Shown here: in pieces, positions 9,326-18,336 of the stretch
Numbering within the stretch: the stretch's first letter is position 1
Layout: each line of letters begins with the position of its first letter
Source: Methylobacter sp. KS41
GTDB taxonomy: Bacteria; Pseudomonadota; Gammaproteobacteria; Methylococcales; Methylomonadaceae
NCBI GenBank assembly: GCA_002862125.1
Contig: PHSP01000003.1
Coordinates: 124,001-188,000 of the forward strand
Direction: 5' to 3'
Length of the DNA stretch: 64,000 nt
Notes under the pieces: generated by a model
Database searches by the model: none
Told to the model about the DNA's origin: nothing
Seen by the model: the letters and a program-made list of their open reading frames with translations, nothing else
Program-made: the position numbers and the translations under genes

Positions 9326-11158
9326 ATGGATAGAATCGAATTCGAGGAAATCGTAAAAGCACAAGATGATTTGATTCATGCTTTGGACTTTGATGTCTGG
9401 ATAGGCATGGAACCCACCTTTACCAGGCGCTTTGCCGAAACCCCGGAGTGGTTGTCGGAAGCTTTGGGCCCCGATAAATTAAAGGATGCATACGCGCTGC
9501 TAAATGAAGTGTACAAGCGCCAACCCGGAGGCGTTGTGTTGCGCACATTGGGCAGGCAATACGCAAACGAAGATTTGCCGCGATGGAACATCGGCTATTA
9601 TCAGGCAAGAAATAATCAGTTTTCTTGGGACGGGCCATTAGACCCCAGCCTTATTAAAAAATCAAAAGACGCCGCTTTTAATATATCCGTAGACATTGAA
9701 GCTTTTTGGCATGCTCTGAATAACGCTTTGAACCGGATTGGATGGCAATCCACGGCTTTCATCGTGAATGGGAGTCTCCGGTTTCGTATTTTATTCCGCT
9801 GCGATGGAGCGGTAGCAATTGCTGATGTCGGCACCAAACCCCAGTTGGCCCGTTCATCGGTTCACGGACAGCAGATACCGCTTACCGGTTTAACAGATGA
9901 ATTATCAGCAAATGAAGATTTTTTGCTATGTCTGGGTGCGCGCAATTCGGAAAGCCATCATGACGAAGGACCCAGCGCGGTAATCGAGTTGCCAGAGCTG
10001 CCGGATGTCCCCACCTTTATACAGCTATTGCAATGCATTGAGCAAGCAGCAAAAGAAGCTCATTTGGAAAGCCTGGTCATTCAAGGTTTTCCCCCTCCGG
10101 TGGATGCCGACGTTGCCTGGACAACCATAACACCGGATCCAGCCGTGATCGAAATCAATCAGGCGCCAGCAGACAATTCGGTTAATTTTTACCGCTACTG
10201 CGAGTTGTTCTACAGTGCGGCGCAAACGCTTGGATTGTTTCCTTATCGCTTGCACTACAATGGCGTTGTTTCCGATTCCGGCGGCGGTGGACAGTTTACC
10301 CTTGGCGGACCGGAGCCGTTGATTAGCCCGTTTTTCCTCTATCCGCATTTGTTGCCGCGTCTGGTCCGTTATCTTAATGCCCATCCGGTACTTTCGTATT
10401 GGTTTGCGCCGCCTTCAATCGGCAGCTCCAGTCAGTCACCGAGAACAGATGAAAGCGTATTTGAATCCTTTCTTGAGTTATCCTTAGCCTTGGAGCAACT
10501 GGAGAAAATTGAAAATCCGTCGCCGGAGTTTATCTGGCGCAGCTTAAGTCCGTTTTTGGTGGACCCATCCGGTAATCCTCACCGCAGCGAATTGAATATT
10601 GAAAAATTGTGGAATCCTTATTTGCCAGGACGAGGTTGTTTGGGCTTAGTTGAATTCCGTGCCTTTCGCATGTCGCGCAGTCCGCAATGCGCAACCGCAA
10701 TCTCGGTGCTGCTACGAAGTATCGCGGCTATGTTACGCCGGCAGGACAAAGCAGCTGCTCTGCTTAATCATGGTCTCGCACTGCATGATAAATACGCTTT
10801 GCCTTTTTATTTGCAGAGGGATTTCCGGGAAATTTTCAAAGATTTGCAGGATGCCGGATTGCCCTTGCATGACGCGATTAAAGCAGTTTTGCTGGAAGAG
10901 CCGGTCCGTTTTATCGGTAAAGCTTCGTTTCACGCTTGCAGTGTCGAATTGCATCATGCCCTGGAGTTTTGGCCCCTCGTTGGCGACGTTGCTTCACAGG
11001 AAAACGGCGGCTCACGTCTTATCGATGCCAGCACTACAAGAATACAAATTATCCTGAGCATGGAGCACGGTAAGGCTGCGCAGCTTGGTGATTGGGAGAT
11101 ATATCGATGGTTATCGCATACCATTGCGCCTGGAACAAGGCGAACAAGCGCCAATTAA
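9326..11158 (+). CDS. Putative amidoligase, DUF2126 (PF09899), without transglutaminase domain; reading frame broken near 3' end
   Basis: Matches the second part of the large transglutaminase-DUF2126 proteins (usually about 1100 residues). It begins at FDVWIGMEPTFTRRFAETP, followed by WLSEALGPDKL and LRTLGRQYANEDLPRWNIGYY. Later landmarks are DPAVIEINQAPA, GGGQFTLGGPEPLISPFF, SSQSPRTDE, DPSGNPHRSELNIEKLWNP and GLVEFRAFRMSRS. The N-terminal transglutaminase-like domain (about 290 residues) is absent, and a stop codon (9320-9322) just upstream shows it is not simply missed. The native frame is lost after LGDWEIY near 11098-11105, and the last residues to 11158 are out of frame; the true C-terminus is the next entry. 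Function is unproven; the Pfam name is putative amidoligase. Confidence 0.8.
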   Translation: MDRIEFEEIVKAQDDLIHALDFDVWIGMEPTFTRRFAETPEWLSEALGPDKLKDAYALLNEVYKRQPGGVVLRTLGRQYANEDLPRWNIGYYQARNNQFSWDGPLDPSLIKKSKDAAFNISVDIEAFWHALNNALNRIGWQSTAFIVNGSLRFRILFRCDGAVAIADVGTKPQLARSSVHGQQIPLTGLTDELSANEDFLLCLGARNSESHHDEGPSAVIELPELPDVPTFIQLLQCIEQAAKEAHLESLVIQGFPPPVDADVAWTTITPDPAVIEINQAPADNSVNFYRYCELFYSAAQTLGLFPYRLHYNGVVSDSGGGGQFTLGGPEPLISPFFLYPHLLPRLVRYLNAHPVLSYWFAPPSIGSSSQSPRTDESVFESFLELSLALEQLEKIENPSPEFIWRSLSPFLVDPSGNPHRSELNIEKLWNPYLPGRGCLGLVEFRAFRMSRSPQCATAISVLLRSIAAMLRRQDKAAALLNHGLALHDKYALPFYLQRDFREIFKDLQDAGLPLHDAIKAVLLEEPVRFIGKASFHACSVELHHALEFWPLVGDVASQENGGSRLIDASTTRIQIILSMEHGKAAQLGDWEIYRWLSHTIAPGTRRTSAN

Positions 11159-11468
11159 AATAACCGGCATCCGTTACCGGAATTTTCAACCGGGTATCGG
11201 TCTGCATCCGGGTATCGCGTCACGGGATTCCATTACCTTTGTGATTGCTCATCCTGGCCTGGATGAAGCACTGGAGATAACCTATAGCGAATGGCAGCCG
11301 CAAGGATTGCCTTATCCCGGTTTGCCCGAAGATATGGCGGAAGCCGAACAACGCCGTAATGAGCGTTTTATCACTAAAATAGTTCCGTTCAAAAATTCCG
11401 ATCAGTTTAAAACTCCGCCCGGTTCCGCGCTGACGGATTTTTGTGCAGACCTCCGGCGCTTCAATTGA
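11085..11468 (+). pseudogene. DUF2126 protein C-terminal end, shifted frame
   Basis: The C-terminal part of the preceding gene continues here in another frame: DGYRIPLRLEQGEQ, then GIRYRNFQPGIGLHPGIAS, where the family has GVRYRAWQPPSxLHP, then AHPGLDEALEIT, and an end rich in Glu/Arg (MAEAEQRRNERF). The frame break coincides with the short tandem repeat (AT)3 at 11099-11104. Adding one AT unit restores LGDWEIYIDGYRIP, so a two-base slippage is the simplest explanation. The nominal start is an internal TTG and is not real. Whether both parts make a working protein by frameshifting cannot be told. Confidence 0.7.
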
Positions 11469-11606
11469 GAATTGTTTGAAGCAGCCAGATCATGCCTTAA
11501 CAAATTAATTCCATGAAACTGGCAGGTGCTGATCCTGATCGTCTCCGTCCGCACACATCAAATAATGTTAAACTGTCATTTTGTGAAACTAATATTCTAA
11601 ATCCCG

Positions 11607-12740
11607 TTGCCGCCACTGAGTCTATATATTCACATTCCCTGGTGCATTAAAAAATGCCCTTACTGCGATTTTAATTCCCACGCGATTAAAACCGGCGCGC
11701 CGGAAGCCGCCTATATAGATGCGTTGCTGAATGATTTAAGCAAAGATTTGCAACGCTATCATATCGTCCGGCCCATCAGCAGCATTTTTATCGGGGGAGG
11801 CACGCCCAGCCTGTTTTCACCAGATTCCGTCAATCGCTTGTTACGCGGCATTGAGCGTCAGGTTACGCTAAAAGATCGCATCGAAATAACCCTCGAAGCC
11901 AATCCCGGCACTTTTGAGAGCCATAAATTTGCCGAATTCAGGGCGCTGGGGATTAACCGTTTATCCATCGGCATACAAAGTTTTAACGATAAACTGTTAA
12001 AGAAACTGGGCCGTGTGCATTCTGCTCACGAAGCCATAGTTGCCGCGGAAATCGCGCATCAGGCGGGATTTGAGAATTTTAATCTGGATTTGATGTTCGG
12101 CTTGCCCGGCTCCAGTCCGGAGGACGGCAAAACCGATGTTGCAACGGCCATTAGTCTGAAACCCGCGCACATTTCTTTTTACCAGTTAACTTTAGAAACC
12201 AATACCTATTTCCATAAATTCCCCCCTCAATTACCCAATGATGAAGTTATTTTTAAGACGCAAAAAAACTGCCAAAAACTATTGGCTAGTCATGGGTATC
12301 AACAATATGAGGTTTCAGCTTATAGTCAATCAGGCAAGCATTGCACTCATAATGTAAACTATTGGCAATTCGGCGATTATCTGGGTATAGGAGCCGGCGC
12401 TCACGGTAAAATAACCCAAGCGTTGCCTGATAAGATTACCCGCAATTTCAAACCCAAAAGCCCCGAGCAGTACTTAAACGACACCCATAAAAATGGCGGC
12501 GCAGATGTTATTGCTGTAGCTGATCTGCCTTTGGAGTTTATTATGAATCATTTGCGCCTGAAACAAGGCTTTACCTTGGAAACCTACCAATCAACAACAG
12601 GCCTGGCTACAACTACGCTGGAGCCCGCCTTGTCAGCATGTCTGAAACAGAAATTGCTTATCTATCAAGATAATCATTATTCTTGTTCAGAACAGGGCTG
12701 GAATTTTATGGACAACGTTTTAGAAAAATTCATGCCTTGA
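11607..12740 (+). CDS. hemW: HemW-like radical SAM protein (coproporphyrinogen III oxidase family)
   Basis: A 377-residue radical SAM protein. The cluster motif is C13-x3-C17-x2-C20 in HIPWCIKKCPYCDFNSH. Family landmarks follow: SSIFIGGGTPSLFSP, EANPGTFE, GINRLSIGIQSFNDKLLKKLGRVHSA, NLDLMFGLPG, the HISFYQLTLE stretch, and YQQYEVSAYSQSGKHCTHNVNYW. This fits HemW, a heme chaperone long annotated as anaerobic coproporphyrinogen oxidase. The reading frame is closed by a stop at 11598-11600, so the start is TTG 11607 (or a nearby non-ATG codon). There is no close operon partner. Confidence 0.88.
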   Translation: MPPLSLYIHIPWCIKKCPYCDFNSHAIKTGAPEAAYIDALLNDLSKDLQRYHIVRPISSIFIGGGTPSLFSPDSVNRLLRGIERQVTLKDRIEITLEANPGTFESHKFAEFRALGINRLSIGIQSFNDKLLKKLGRVHSAHEAIVAAEIAHQAGFENFNLDLMFGLPGSSPEDGKTDVATAISLKPAHISFYQLTLETNTYFHKFPPQLPNDEVIFKTQKNCQKLLASHGYQQYEVSAYSQSGKHCTHNVNYWQFGDYLGIGAGAHGKITQALPDKITRNFKPKSPEQYLNDTHKNGGADVIAVADLPLEFIMNHLRLKQGFTLETYQSTTGLATTTLEPALSACLKQKLLIYQDNHYSCSEQGWNFMDNVLEKFMP

Positions 12741-13243
12741 TTGGGCTATAGAATATAGTTGTCCGGAAAAATTTTGTTCCATTGAGATTACTTGTACGGC
12801 AGTTGCGGGCAAGTGTTAGGTAGAAATACGAAGGTAGATAGCCTTTGCCCATCAATCGCTTGTAGCGCAACCACCGGTCCGATTACGCTGAAGTGTGGTT
12901 GTCGAGCGCCAAGTACGCTCGATTGATCATAGAGTCAGCATTGGGTGAGGTGAATATTTGCCTGCTTGGAATAATTTATCCGTGTGGTGAGAGTATTTTT
13001 AGGCGCGGAACACCGGCAGAACTGACTATTGGATATTAATTTCGAGGAAGAAAATAATCGGATGCAGATTAACCTCGCTTTAGATAACCTAGCACTTAAT
13101 AACAAATTTTATACACCGCCTGAAATGGGCAAGCGAGGTGTTCGAGGGCAGCCGCAATAAGGAGAAGGCTAATGCCTGGTTCTGCTAATCCGCGAGCGTA
13201 CTGGATATAAAATTATTAGCGGCATGACTCTGGACTGGATTCT
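12741..13243. other. Intergenic region without recognisable gene
   Basis: About 500 bases between hemW and a small minus-strand gene. I see no coding region with family-like sequence. An imperfect inverted repeat, GCGCAACCAC against GTGGTTGTCGAGCGC, lies near 12865-12920. I would not call it an RNA gene. Confidence 0.5.
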
Positions 13244-13513
13244 TCAAATGCTATCTTCATCCGTGTAAAAAATATCGTTCTGTAAAAAACTTTTCATATC
13301 CATTATCCTTTTGTCCTGCCCTTGGTCATTTAGATACCAAACCCAGAATTTTGCTTTAGTCACCATTTCAAGCATTTCATGGACAAGGAGTAGTTTTGGA
13401 GCGGGATGTTTGTTCCACCATTCCATCAGGGACTGGTAATCACTTTCTAAAGCTTCTTCTTCTTCCTCTTGGTTATCCCAAACTTTTAGTTGTATTCTTC
13501 TGTCATTACTCAT
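13244..13513 (-). CDS. Small acidic hypothetical protein
   Basis: An 89-residue soluble protein of unknown function. It has an acidic run of five Glu near residue 16-20, a Trp/His-containing middle (LMEWWNKHPAPKLLLVHEMLEMV) and an acidic C-terminus. The start is supported by AAGGAGATGG about 8 bases upstream of the ATG on the minus strand. I do not recognise the family. It stands alone between hemW and the phosphatase region. Confidence 0.6.
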   Translation of the reverse strand: MSNDRRIQLKVWDNQEEEEEALESDYQSLMEWWNKHPAPKLLLVHEMLEMVTKAKFWVWYLNDQGQDKRIMDMKSFLQNDIFYTDEDSI

Positions 13514-13803
13514 TTTCTTACCATCTCCTTCAAATTCTTTTCGATAATTGAACGAAATGTGTCAATTTCATTCGGCTCGGCTGCTATTTATTCGCGTTAG
13601 GTCAAAAATTGAACCACTAATAAAATTATCAAAAGGTTCAATGGATTTTGCTGTTTCCTTTGATCTGTCCTTGGCGGGTTTTGAAAACTCAAGCATAGTT
13701 CATCACACGAGTTCTACAAGTGAAAAGGGTTTTTGAATTGGATTGCAGGCCCCTATAGCTGGAATGCAGAGAATGAAATATCCCTTACTCGATACTATGC
13801 CTT
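13514..13803. other. Gap without recognisable gene
   Basis: About 290 bases upstream of the 89-residue gene. A 62-codon open frame on the plus strand (13548-13736) has no ribosome-binding site and no protein-like features, so I do not call it. Confidence 0.4.
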
Positions 13804-14313
13804 TTAACCTGGGAGAACCGAACCCGTATGAATAGCAGAGCCAGTAAAGAATGTGAGGATAGGCTGGAAACAGTCTCCGCTATGGCCCAGCACTTGTGTT
13901 TTTTTACCCGGTTTAAGCGAGTCAAGCGCTTGCTGGCTAAGCATGCGGGAAAGCTTGAGCCAGTCAAAATTCATATTATTGGCGGGATTATCGGCAGGCA
14001 TGTATTCAACGACAGTTTTGTCGCCAGGGTAAAGCTTGCGATATTGAATGCCGCTGTTGGCTGTTTGCTCCCAAAGTTCGCCATAATCACCGCCGGCATC
14101 CTGTGTTTGGATCATATTTGTTTTCCGCCAGAAGAACCGGGTCTTGTTTGAAGCGGATTTGGTTTTGTCATGAGGAATCACTTTCATTTTATAACGGCAG
14201 GCAACTTCAGTTAAATTCCGGTCACTATTGCTTGCGCTAGCGGCGAGGCCTGATGCTGAAATACTGAAAAAGCCAAGGCCGATCAGTATTTTGAAAAAAT
14301 CAGATGTTTTCAT
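13804..14313 (-). CDS. Secreted hypothetical protein
   Basis: A 169-residue protein with an N-terminal signal sequence (MKTSDFFKILIGLGFFSISASGLAASA). The body is basic, with CRYKMKVIPHD, FFWRKTNMIQTQDAGGDYGELW and KTVVEYMPADNP. I do not recognise the family. The last 25 residues (GDCFQPILTFFTGSAIHTG) differ in character from the rest, so a frame change near 13870 is possible but unproven. It lies downstream of the alkaline phosphatase gene on the same strand, behind a clear terminator, so it needs its own promoter. Confidence 0.6.
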   Translation of the reverse strand: MKTSDFFKILIGLGFFSISASGLAASASNSDRNLTEVACRYKMKVIPHDKTKSASNKTRFFWRKTNMIQTQDAGGDYGELWEQTANSGIQYRKLYPGDKTVVEYMPADNPANNMNFDWLKLSRMLSQQALDSLKPGKKTQVLGHSGDCFQPILTFFTGSAIHTGSVLPG

Positions 14314-14335
14314 AAATGCGGTTAAATTGGATCAA

Positions 14336-14363
14336 TTAAAAAAGGGATACGAGTATCCCTTTT
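14336..14363 (-). terminator. Rho-independent terminator of the alkaline phosphatase gene
   Basis: Read on the minus strand: AAAAGGGATA, four-base loop, TATCCCTTTT, then further T. It is a perfect ten-base stem with a U tract, placed 50-75 bases after the stop of the phosphatase gene. Confidence 0.85.
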
Positions 14364-14411
14364 CATTAATGCTAACAGTCGTCTCGTTCTATTAAGACGA
14401 TAGCAGTCAGT

Positions 14412-16046
14412 TTACTTGCCGTGTTTCCCAGATTTGTCTTCATGCCCGTTTGCAGAATCATCATCGGCAAATCCCAGCGCTTCAGCCATCACATGATAAA
14501 TCACATTTTGTTCCATGATGCCGTGAAACAAATGCGCTTTAGGTCCGCCGGCAAAAATAGCGACATCTTCTGCAGCGTGAGTTTCAGAACCTAGCGGGAT
14601 GATCGCTTCCTGCAGATAATCAGGCCCCCGTACCTGAGGATTGGTGAGTGAAGGCCGTCCGGCCGCAGGAGAAAATTCCGACGGATTATGACCTTCGCTA
14701 CCTGATGACCATGATCCGGTAGCCGTATTGAGTGATTTTGAACCCGCACCCTGTAGATTTGATGCGCCGGTGTAGCCGGGACCGTTTGCGTAATTCAGCG
14801 TAGTGTACGGCAAGCCCAGCTTATCAAGATCGGGGGTTTTTGCGCCCACGCCTTGAGTCAGACCCAGGATAGGATTGCCGCGCTGAGGATAACCGCCGAT
14901 GGTAAATACATGGCTGTGATCAGCGGTAACGATGATCAAGGTATCTTTTGGATTGGTTTTATCCATAGCGGCTTGTACAGCGGCAGCCAATTGCCGGGTA
15001 TCGGTCAGTGCGCGATAGGCATTACCCGCATGGTGGGCGTGATCGATACGTCCGCCTTCGACCATCAGAAAATAACCGTTATGATTTTTTTTCAGAATAT
15101 CGATGGCTTTAGTCGTCATTTCGGTCAGCGAAGGCTCACCGGCTTTGTCGTGTGCGACACGGTCCGCTTCATAGTGCACGTGTGAAGATTCAAACAGACC
15201 CAGCAAATGATCTGTTGTTTCAGGGTCTATGGCGTCAAACTGTATTTTATTCCATACATATCGGGCATTGCTGTGTTTTGTTGTCCACTCAATAGTGAGA
15301 TCGCGGCTGTCTTTACGCTTACCGGCAACGCCATATTCCGGATCGGTAGCAGTTTTAGGAATAAAACGCGTCCGTCCGCCACCCAATGCAACATCAATGC
15401 CGCCGTTGATATTAAAGTCAACCAATTGCGCCGCGATGTCGGCAACTGTGGCATTATCGGGCTTATCAGAGTCGCCTTCCCAATTGCGATTTGCAGTATG
15501 GGCATAGGTTGCCGCAGGCGTCGCATGCGTGATCCGTGCAGTGGAAACAACGCCGGCTGAGAGACCATGTTCCTTGGCTTGCTCAAGAATCGTTTTGAGC
15601 TTGTTGGCATCGACCTTGCTGGCATCAGGCTCGCTATGGCTAACGTATTGATTAACGGAAATCGAATCGCCTATGGTTTTAACACCTGTAACAATTGCCG
15701 TCATGGTAGGAGCGGAGTCCGGGGTTTGTTGGTCGACGCTGTAGGTCTTTGATAAGGCCAGATAAGGCAGCTTTTCAAAGCTCAAGGAGTTTTCTTCTCC
15801 ATGTCCGCCTTTTTGTTGGCCGTCATAAATCCGCGCCGCAGTGATGGTGGAAACTCCCATGCCATCGCCGATAAACAAAATAACATTTTTTGCATGCCTT
15901 TTATTCGGATTCAAATGTTTGGCATCGATAACGGCCTGGCGTCCGGCCTTAAACCAAGCTTCCGGAGTTGGTTCGGCTGACTGTACGATACCGGTTATTA
16001 GAATGAAACACACGACCGCAACGCTGAGCCGTTTTAGAAATTGCAT
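14412..16046 (-). CDS. phoA: Alkaline phosphatase (PhoA family)
   Basis: A 544-residue exported alkaline phosphatase. The signal peptide ends near SVAVVCFILITGIVQSAEP. Metal ligand Asp61 lies in ILFIGDGMGVSTITA and the catalytic Ser is residue 111 in TPDSAPTMTAIVTGVKT. Further metal-site stretches are GGRIDHAHHAGN, IIVTADHSHVFTIGGY and GSETHAAEDVAIFAGGP. The C-terminus is short and charged (ANGHEDKSGKHGK). AAGGAG stands 8 bases before ATG. It would release phosphate from monoesters in the periplasm. It is divergent from a calcineurin-like phosphoesterase, and a Pho-box-like sequence lies about 100 bases upstream. Confidence 0.92.
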   Translation of the reverse strand: MQFLKRLSVAVVCFILITGIVQSAEPTPEAWFKAGRQAVIDAKHLNPNKRHAKNVILFIGDGMGVSTITAARIYDGQQKGGHGEENSLSFEKLPYLALSKTYSVDQQTPDSAPTMTAIVTGVKTIGDSISVNQYVSHSEPDASKVDANKLKTILEQAKEHGLSAGVVSTARITHATPAATYAHTANRNWEGDSDKPDNATVADIAAQLVDFNINGGIDVALGGGRTRFIPKTATDPEYGVAGKRKDSRDLTIEWTTKHSNARYVWNKIQFDAIDPETTDHLLGLFESSHVHYEADRVAHDKAGEPSLTEMTTKAIDILKKNHNGYFLMVEGGRIDHAHHAGNAYRALTDTRQLAAAVQAAMDKTNPKDTLIIVTADHSHVFTIGGYPQRGNPILGLTQGVGAKTPDLDKLGLPYTTLNYANGPGYTGASNLQGAGSKSLNTATGSWSSGSEGHNPSEFSPAAGRPSLTNPQVRGPDYLQEAIIPLGSETHAAEDVAIFAGGPKAHLFHGIMEQNVIYHVMAEALGFADDDSANGHEDKSGKHGK

Positions 16047-16148
16047 GCAGGATTCTCCTTGATACGATTTTCAATCTATAAAAACGGCTGCCGGAGCCGG
16101 CGTCGGCTGCGATTGATAACCGGGGAACTGAAATTTTATTTTAAAGTC

Positions 16149-16166
16149 GTGACAGGATAATGAAAT
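16149..16166 (-). promoter_or_regulatory. Candidate Pho box upstream of phoA
   Basis: On the minus strand the sequence is ATTTCAT-TATC-CTGTCAC, that is two 7-base half sites spaced by four, against CTGTCAT-N4-CTGTCAT. The second half is near perfect and the first matches at 5 of 7. It lies about 100 bases before the phoA ATG. Confidence 0.4.
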
Positions 16167-16409
16167 CTCTGTTAGCAACAGGATGAAAACCTAAGGAAAG
16201 CATTTGTTGCCAGTCACCGTCGAAATTAGCCAGGAGAATATTATTACGACAGCATTTTTAAATGAGTCTAATAATGAATTGATGAAGGTTAATCAGCAAT
16301 CCCGGATATTTGTTGCGCAACATACCCTATTCTAACGTCATACAAAAGACAAAACAGCGGGGTATCATAATAATTCCGCCCTTTTAAAATTTCTTATCAG
16401 GAGTTATCA

Positions 16410-17453
16410 ATGCCGGTCTTCAATAAAACAGCGGTTTGCAGCCTTGTCGCTCTAGCCATTGCAGGTGGTTTTAATACGGCCACTGCGCGTAAAAACAAGC
16501 ATGACAAATACGAAACTGAAGAGTTCAGCTTTGCGCTTTGGGGCGACATGCCTTACGCAAAAAATGGCGACTCAACTAAAATTATGTCCTTGGTAGACGA
16601 CATCAACGCCTCCAGCGTCTCGTTCACTATATACGATGGCGATATCAAGGACGGGAGCTCACGCTGCGACGATTGGCAATACATCGAGGCTGCCGGACGC
16701 TTCAATCTTTTTAAGAAACCCATGGTCTATGTTCCCGGCGATAATGAGTGGACCGACTGCCACCGCGCCAATAACGGCGGGTACAGTAATCTGGAAAGAC
16801 TGGCTCACCTCCGTCAGGTCATGTTCAGTAGTCCAAACAGTTTCGGGCAGAAGAAAATGAAGCTTGAGCACCAGGGCGAACCGGGGCGCGAATATGCAGA
16901 AAATATACGCTGGAAATACGGCAATGTGGTGTTTGCCGGCTTGAATATTCCGGGCAGCAATAACAACAAAGTCAGCAGTGATGCCGAATGCATCTATAAA
17001 AGCAAACGATCTTTGCAAGACTGCGAAGCTGATAATGCCGAATATCTGGCTCGAGATGCGGCAAACATTGAATTTGTCAGAGAATCGTTTCAAAAAGCGA
17101 GGGATGACAAGGCACGGGGTCTAGTCATCACGATTCAGGCCGATCCCGGCTTTGATTTGCCGGAAACGGAAGGAATTAACGAGCGTACATTGGCCGGATT
17201 CGACGGCTATACCAACTTTCTAAGGGTCTTGGAGGAAGAAACCGGCAATTTCGACGGCGAAGTGCTGCTGGTCCATGGCGACGTACATTTCTTTAAAATT
17301 GACAAACCACTAATTGATCAGGCTCATCTGATCAAAAATTTTACGCGGGTGGAAACATTCGGCAGTCCCAATATTCATTGGATAAAAGTGTCGGTCCGAC
17401 CCGGAAGCCGGAATCTCTTCACTATTGAGCCGATGATAGTTCCGGGGAATTAA
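16410..17453 (+). CDS. Secreted calcineurin-like metallophosphoesterase
   Basis: A 347-residue exported protein with a signal sequence (CSLVALAIAGGFNTATA). The metallophosphoesterase motifs occur in order: FALWGDMPY (D-x-D/H variant), IYDGDIKDG, VYVPGDNEWTDCHR (GDNE in place of the usual GNHE), and near the C-terminus LLVHGDVHFFKI. GGAG stands upstream of ATG. It may act on phosphoesters outside the cytoplasm. It is divergent from phoA across 363 bases, so a shared phosphate control region is plausible. The substrate is unknown. Confidence 0.85.
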   Translation: MPVFNKTAVCSLVALAIAGGFNTATARKNKHDKYETEEFSFALWGDMPYAKNGDSTKIMSLVDDINASSVSFTIYDGDIKDGSSRCDDWQYIEAAGRFNLFKKPMVYVPGDNEWTDCHRANNGGYSNLERLAHLRQVMFSSPNSFGQKKMKLEHQGEPGREYAENIRWKYGNVVFAGLNIPGSNNNKVSSDAECIYKSKRSLQDCEADNAEYLARDAANIEFVRESFQKARDDKARGLVITIQADPGFDLPETEGINERTLAGFDGYTNFLRVLEEETGNFDGEVLLVHGDVHFFKIDKPLIDQAHLIKNFTRVETFGSPNIHWIKVSVRPGSRNLFTIEPMIVPGN

Positions 17454-17514
17454 GATTTTCTCTGCCGGATGATCAGGGCATGCCTTTATGGAAATTCATT
17501 TCTTTCGCGGTTTC

Positions 17515-17907
17515 TTATTTGTCAGTAATGACTTCAACATCTAGACGGCTGCGTTTTATACAGTCCGCGTAGCTTTCATCAAGATTTTCGGCTGCCTGGG
17601 CTTTTTTAAGACAAGCGGTTGAAACCTCTAGATACTCTGTTGGATCAGCGCGCGGAACCGGCCAACCAGTATGTTTCATACAGTCCAGAAAGGCATTTTC
17701 CTCGTAAGCAACCGGAATTTCGACAACAGTTGCCGTTTTTCCGGTAGGCACATTAAATGCCTGTTTTTGCATGGCGGATTGGCGGCATTTTGACGCGTCT
17801 GAAAAATAGCTGCGTTTGGCATCCGGGTTATTGTGCTTTACCAAATCGTTGTCCGCGCAGCCTGAAAGTAGGGCTAGGCACAAAAGCGCCCGTCGAAAGT
17901 TGATCAT
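17515..17907 (-). CDS. Small Cys-containing hypothetical lipoprotein
   Basis: A 130-residue protein with a lipoprotein signal (MINFRRALLCLALLSGC, lipobox LLSGC, lipidated Cys17). The mature part has regularly placed Cys (KCRQSAMQ, FLDCMKHTGWPVP, TACLKKAQ, YADCIKRSR), which could form two disulfides. No family was recognised. It is convergent with the phosphoesterase gene with 61 bases between them. Confidence 0.7.
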   Translation of the reverse strand: MINFRRALLCLALLSGCADNDLVKHNNPDAKRSYFSDASKCRQSAMQKQAFNVPTGKTATVVEIPVAYEENAFLDCMKHTGWPVPRADPTEYLEVSTACLKKAQAAENLDESYADCIKRSRLDVEVITDK

Positions 17908-18336
17908 TAATCGCTTCCATCTTATTCGTTAAAAAGACCGGTAACTGTAACTAACAGTATGCCGAAACAAATGTTCATTGTAAATTAATCGTGGATACCA
18001 GTCCAAACGGGACAAATTTAGTTCGTCCATCGCTCAAGTCAACACTCATAAATCCCTTGTTACAAAGATATTTTCTGCCGCTGGAACCTTGATTTCATAC
18101 GTGGAACATACCACCCAGCCCTTAATTGTATCCGCCTTCAGCTTTCTGAATCCGGATAATCCAGGCTCCTAAATAAAAACCTAAGCCTTATTCATCGCAC
18201 CAACCACAGTGAAACATCTGCATCATAGGCTAAACTCCATTCGGCGGAATCCGATAAAACCGGTTCCGCCTTAAGCGTGTTACATCATCATTCATTTAGC
18301 GGGCAGAAAAGCATTGCCTTCCTTGGCTTCACAAGC
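17908..18336. other. Intergenic region with one REP-like palindrome
   Basis: About 430 bases between the lipoprotein start and the 3' end of the PEP-CTERM gene. Apart from the palindrome at 18243-18270 I see no gene or strong signal. Confidence 0.5.
18243..18270. repeat. REP-like palindrome GGCGGAA-loop-TTCCGCC
   Basis: Seven-base arms GGCGGAA (18243-18249) and TTCCGCC (18264-18270). It is one of five related palindromes in the window. Located 67 bases past the stop of the PEP-CTERM gene, where it may also act on the transcript end. Confidence 0.6.

Noticed and set aside
12865-12920. Hairpin in the gap after hemW as a tRNA or small RNA
   Set aside because: No anticodon arm, T-loop or promoter/terminator pair could be made out.
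13548-13736. 62-codon open frame on the plus strand
   Set aside because: No ribosome-binding site, and composition unlike a protein gene.
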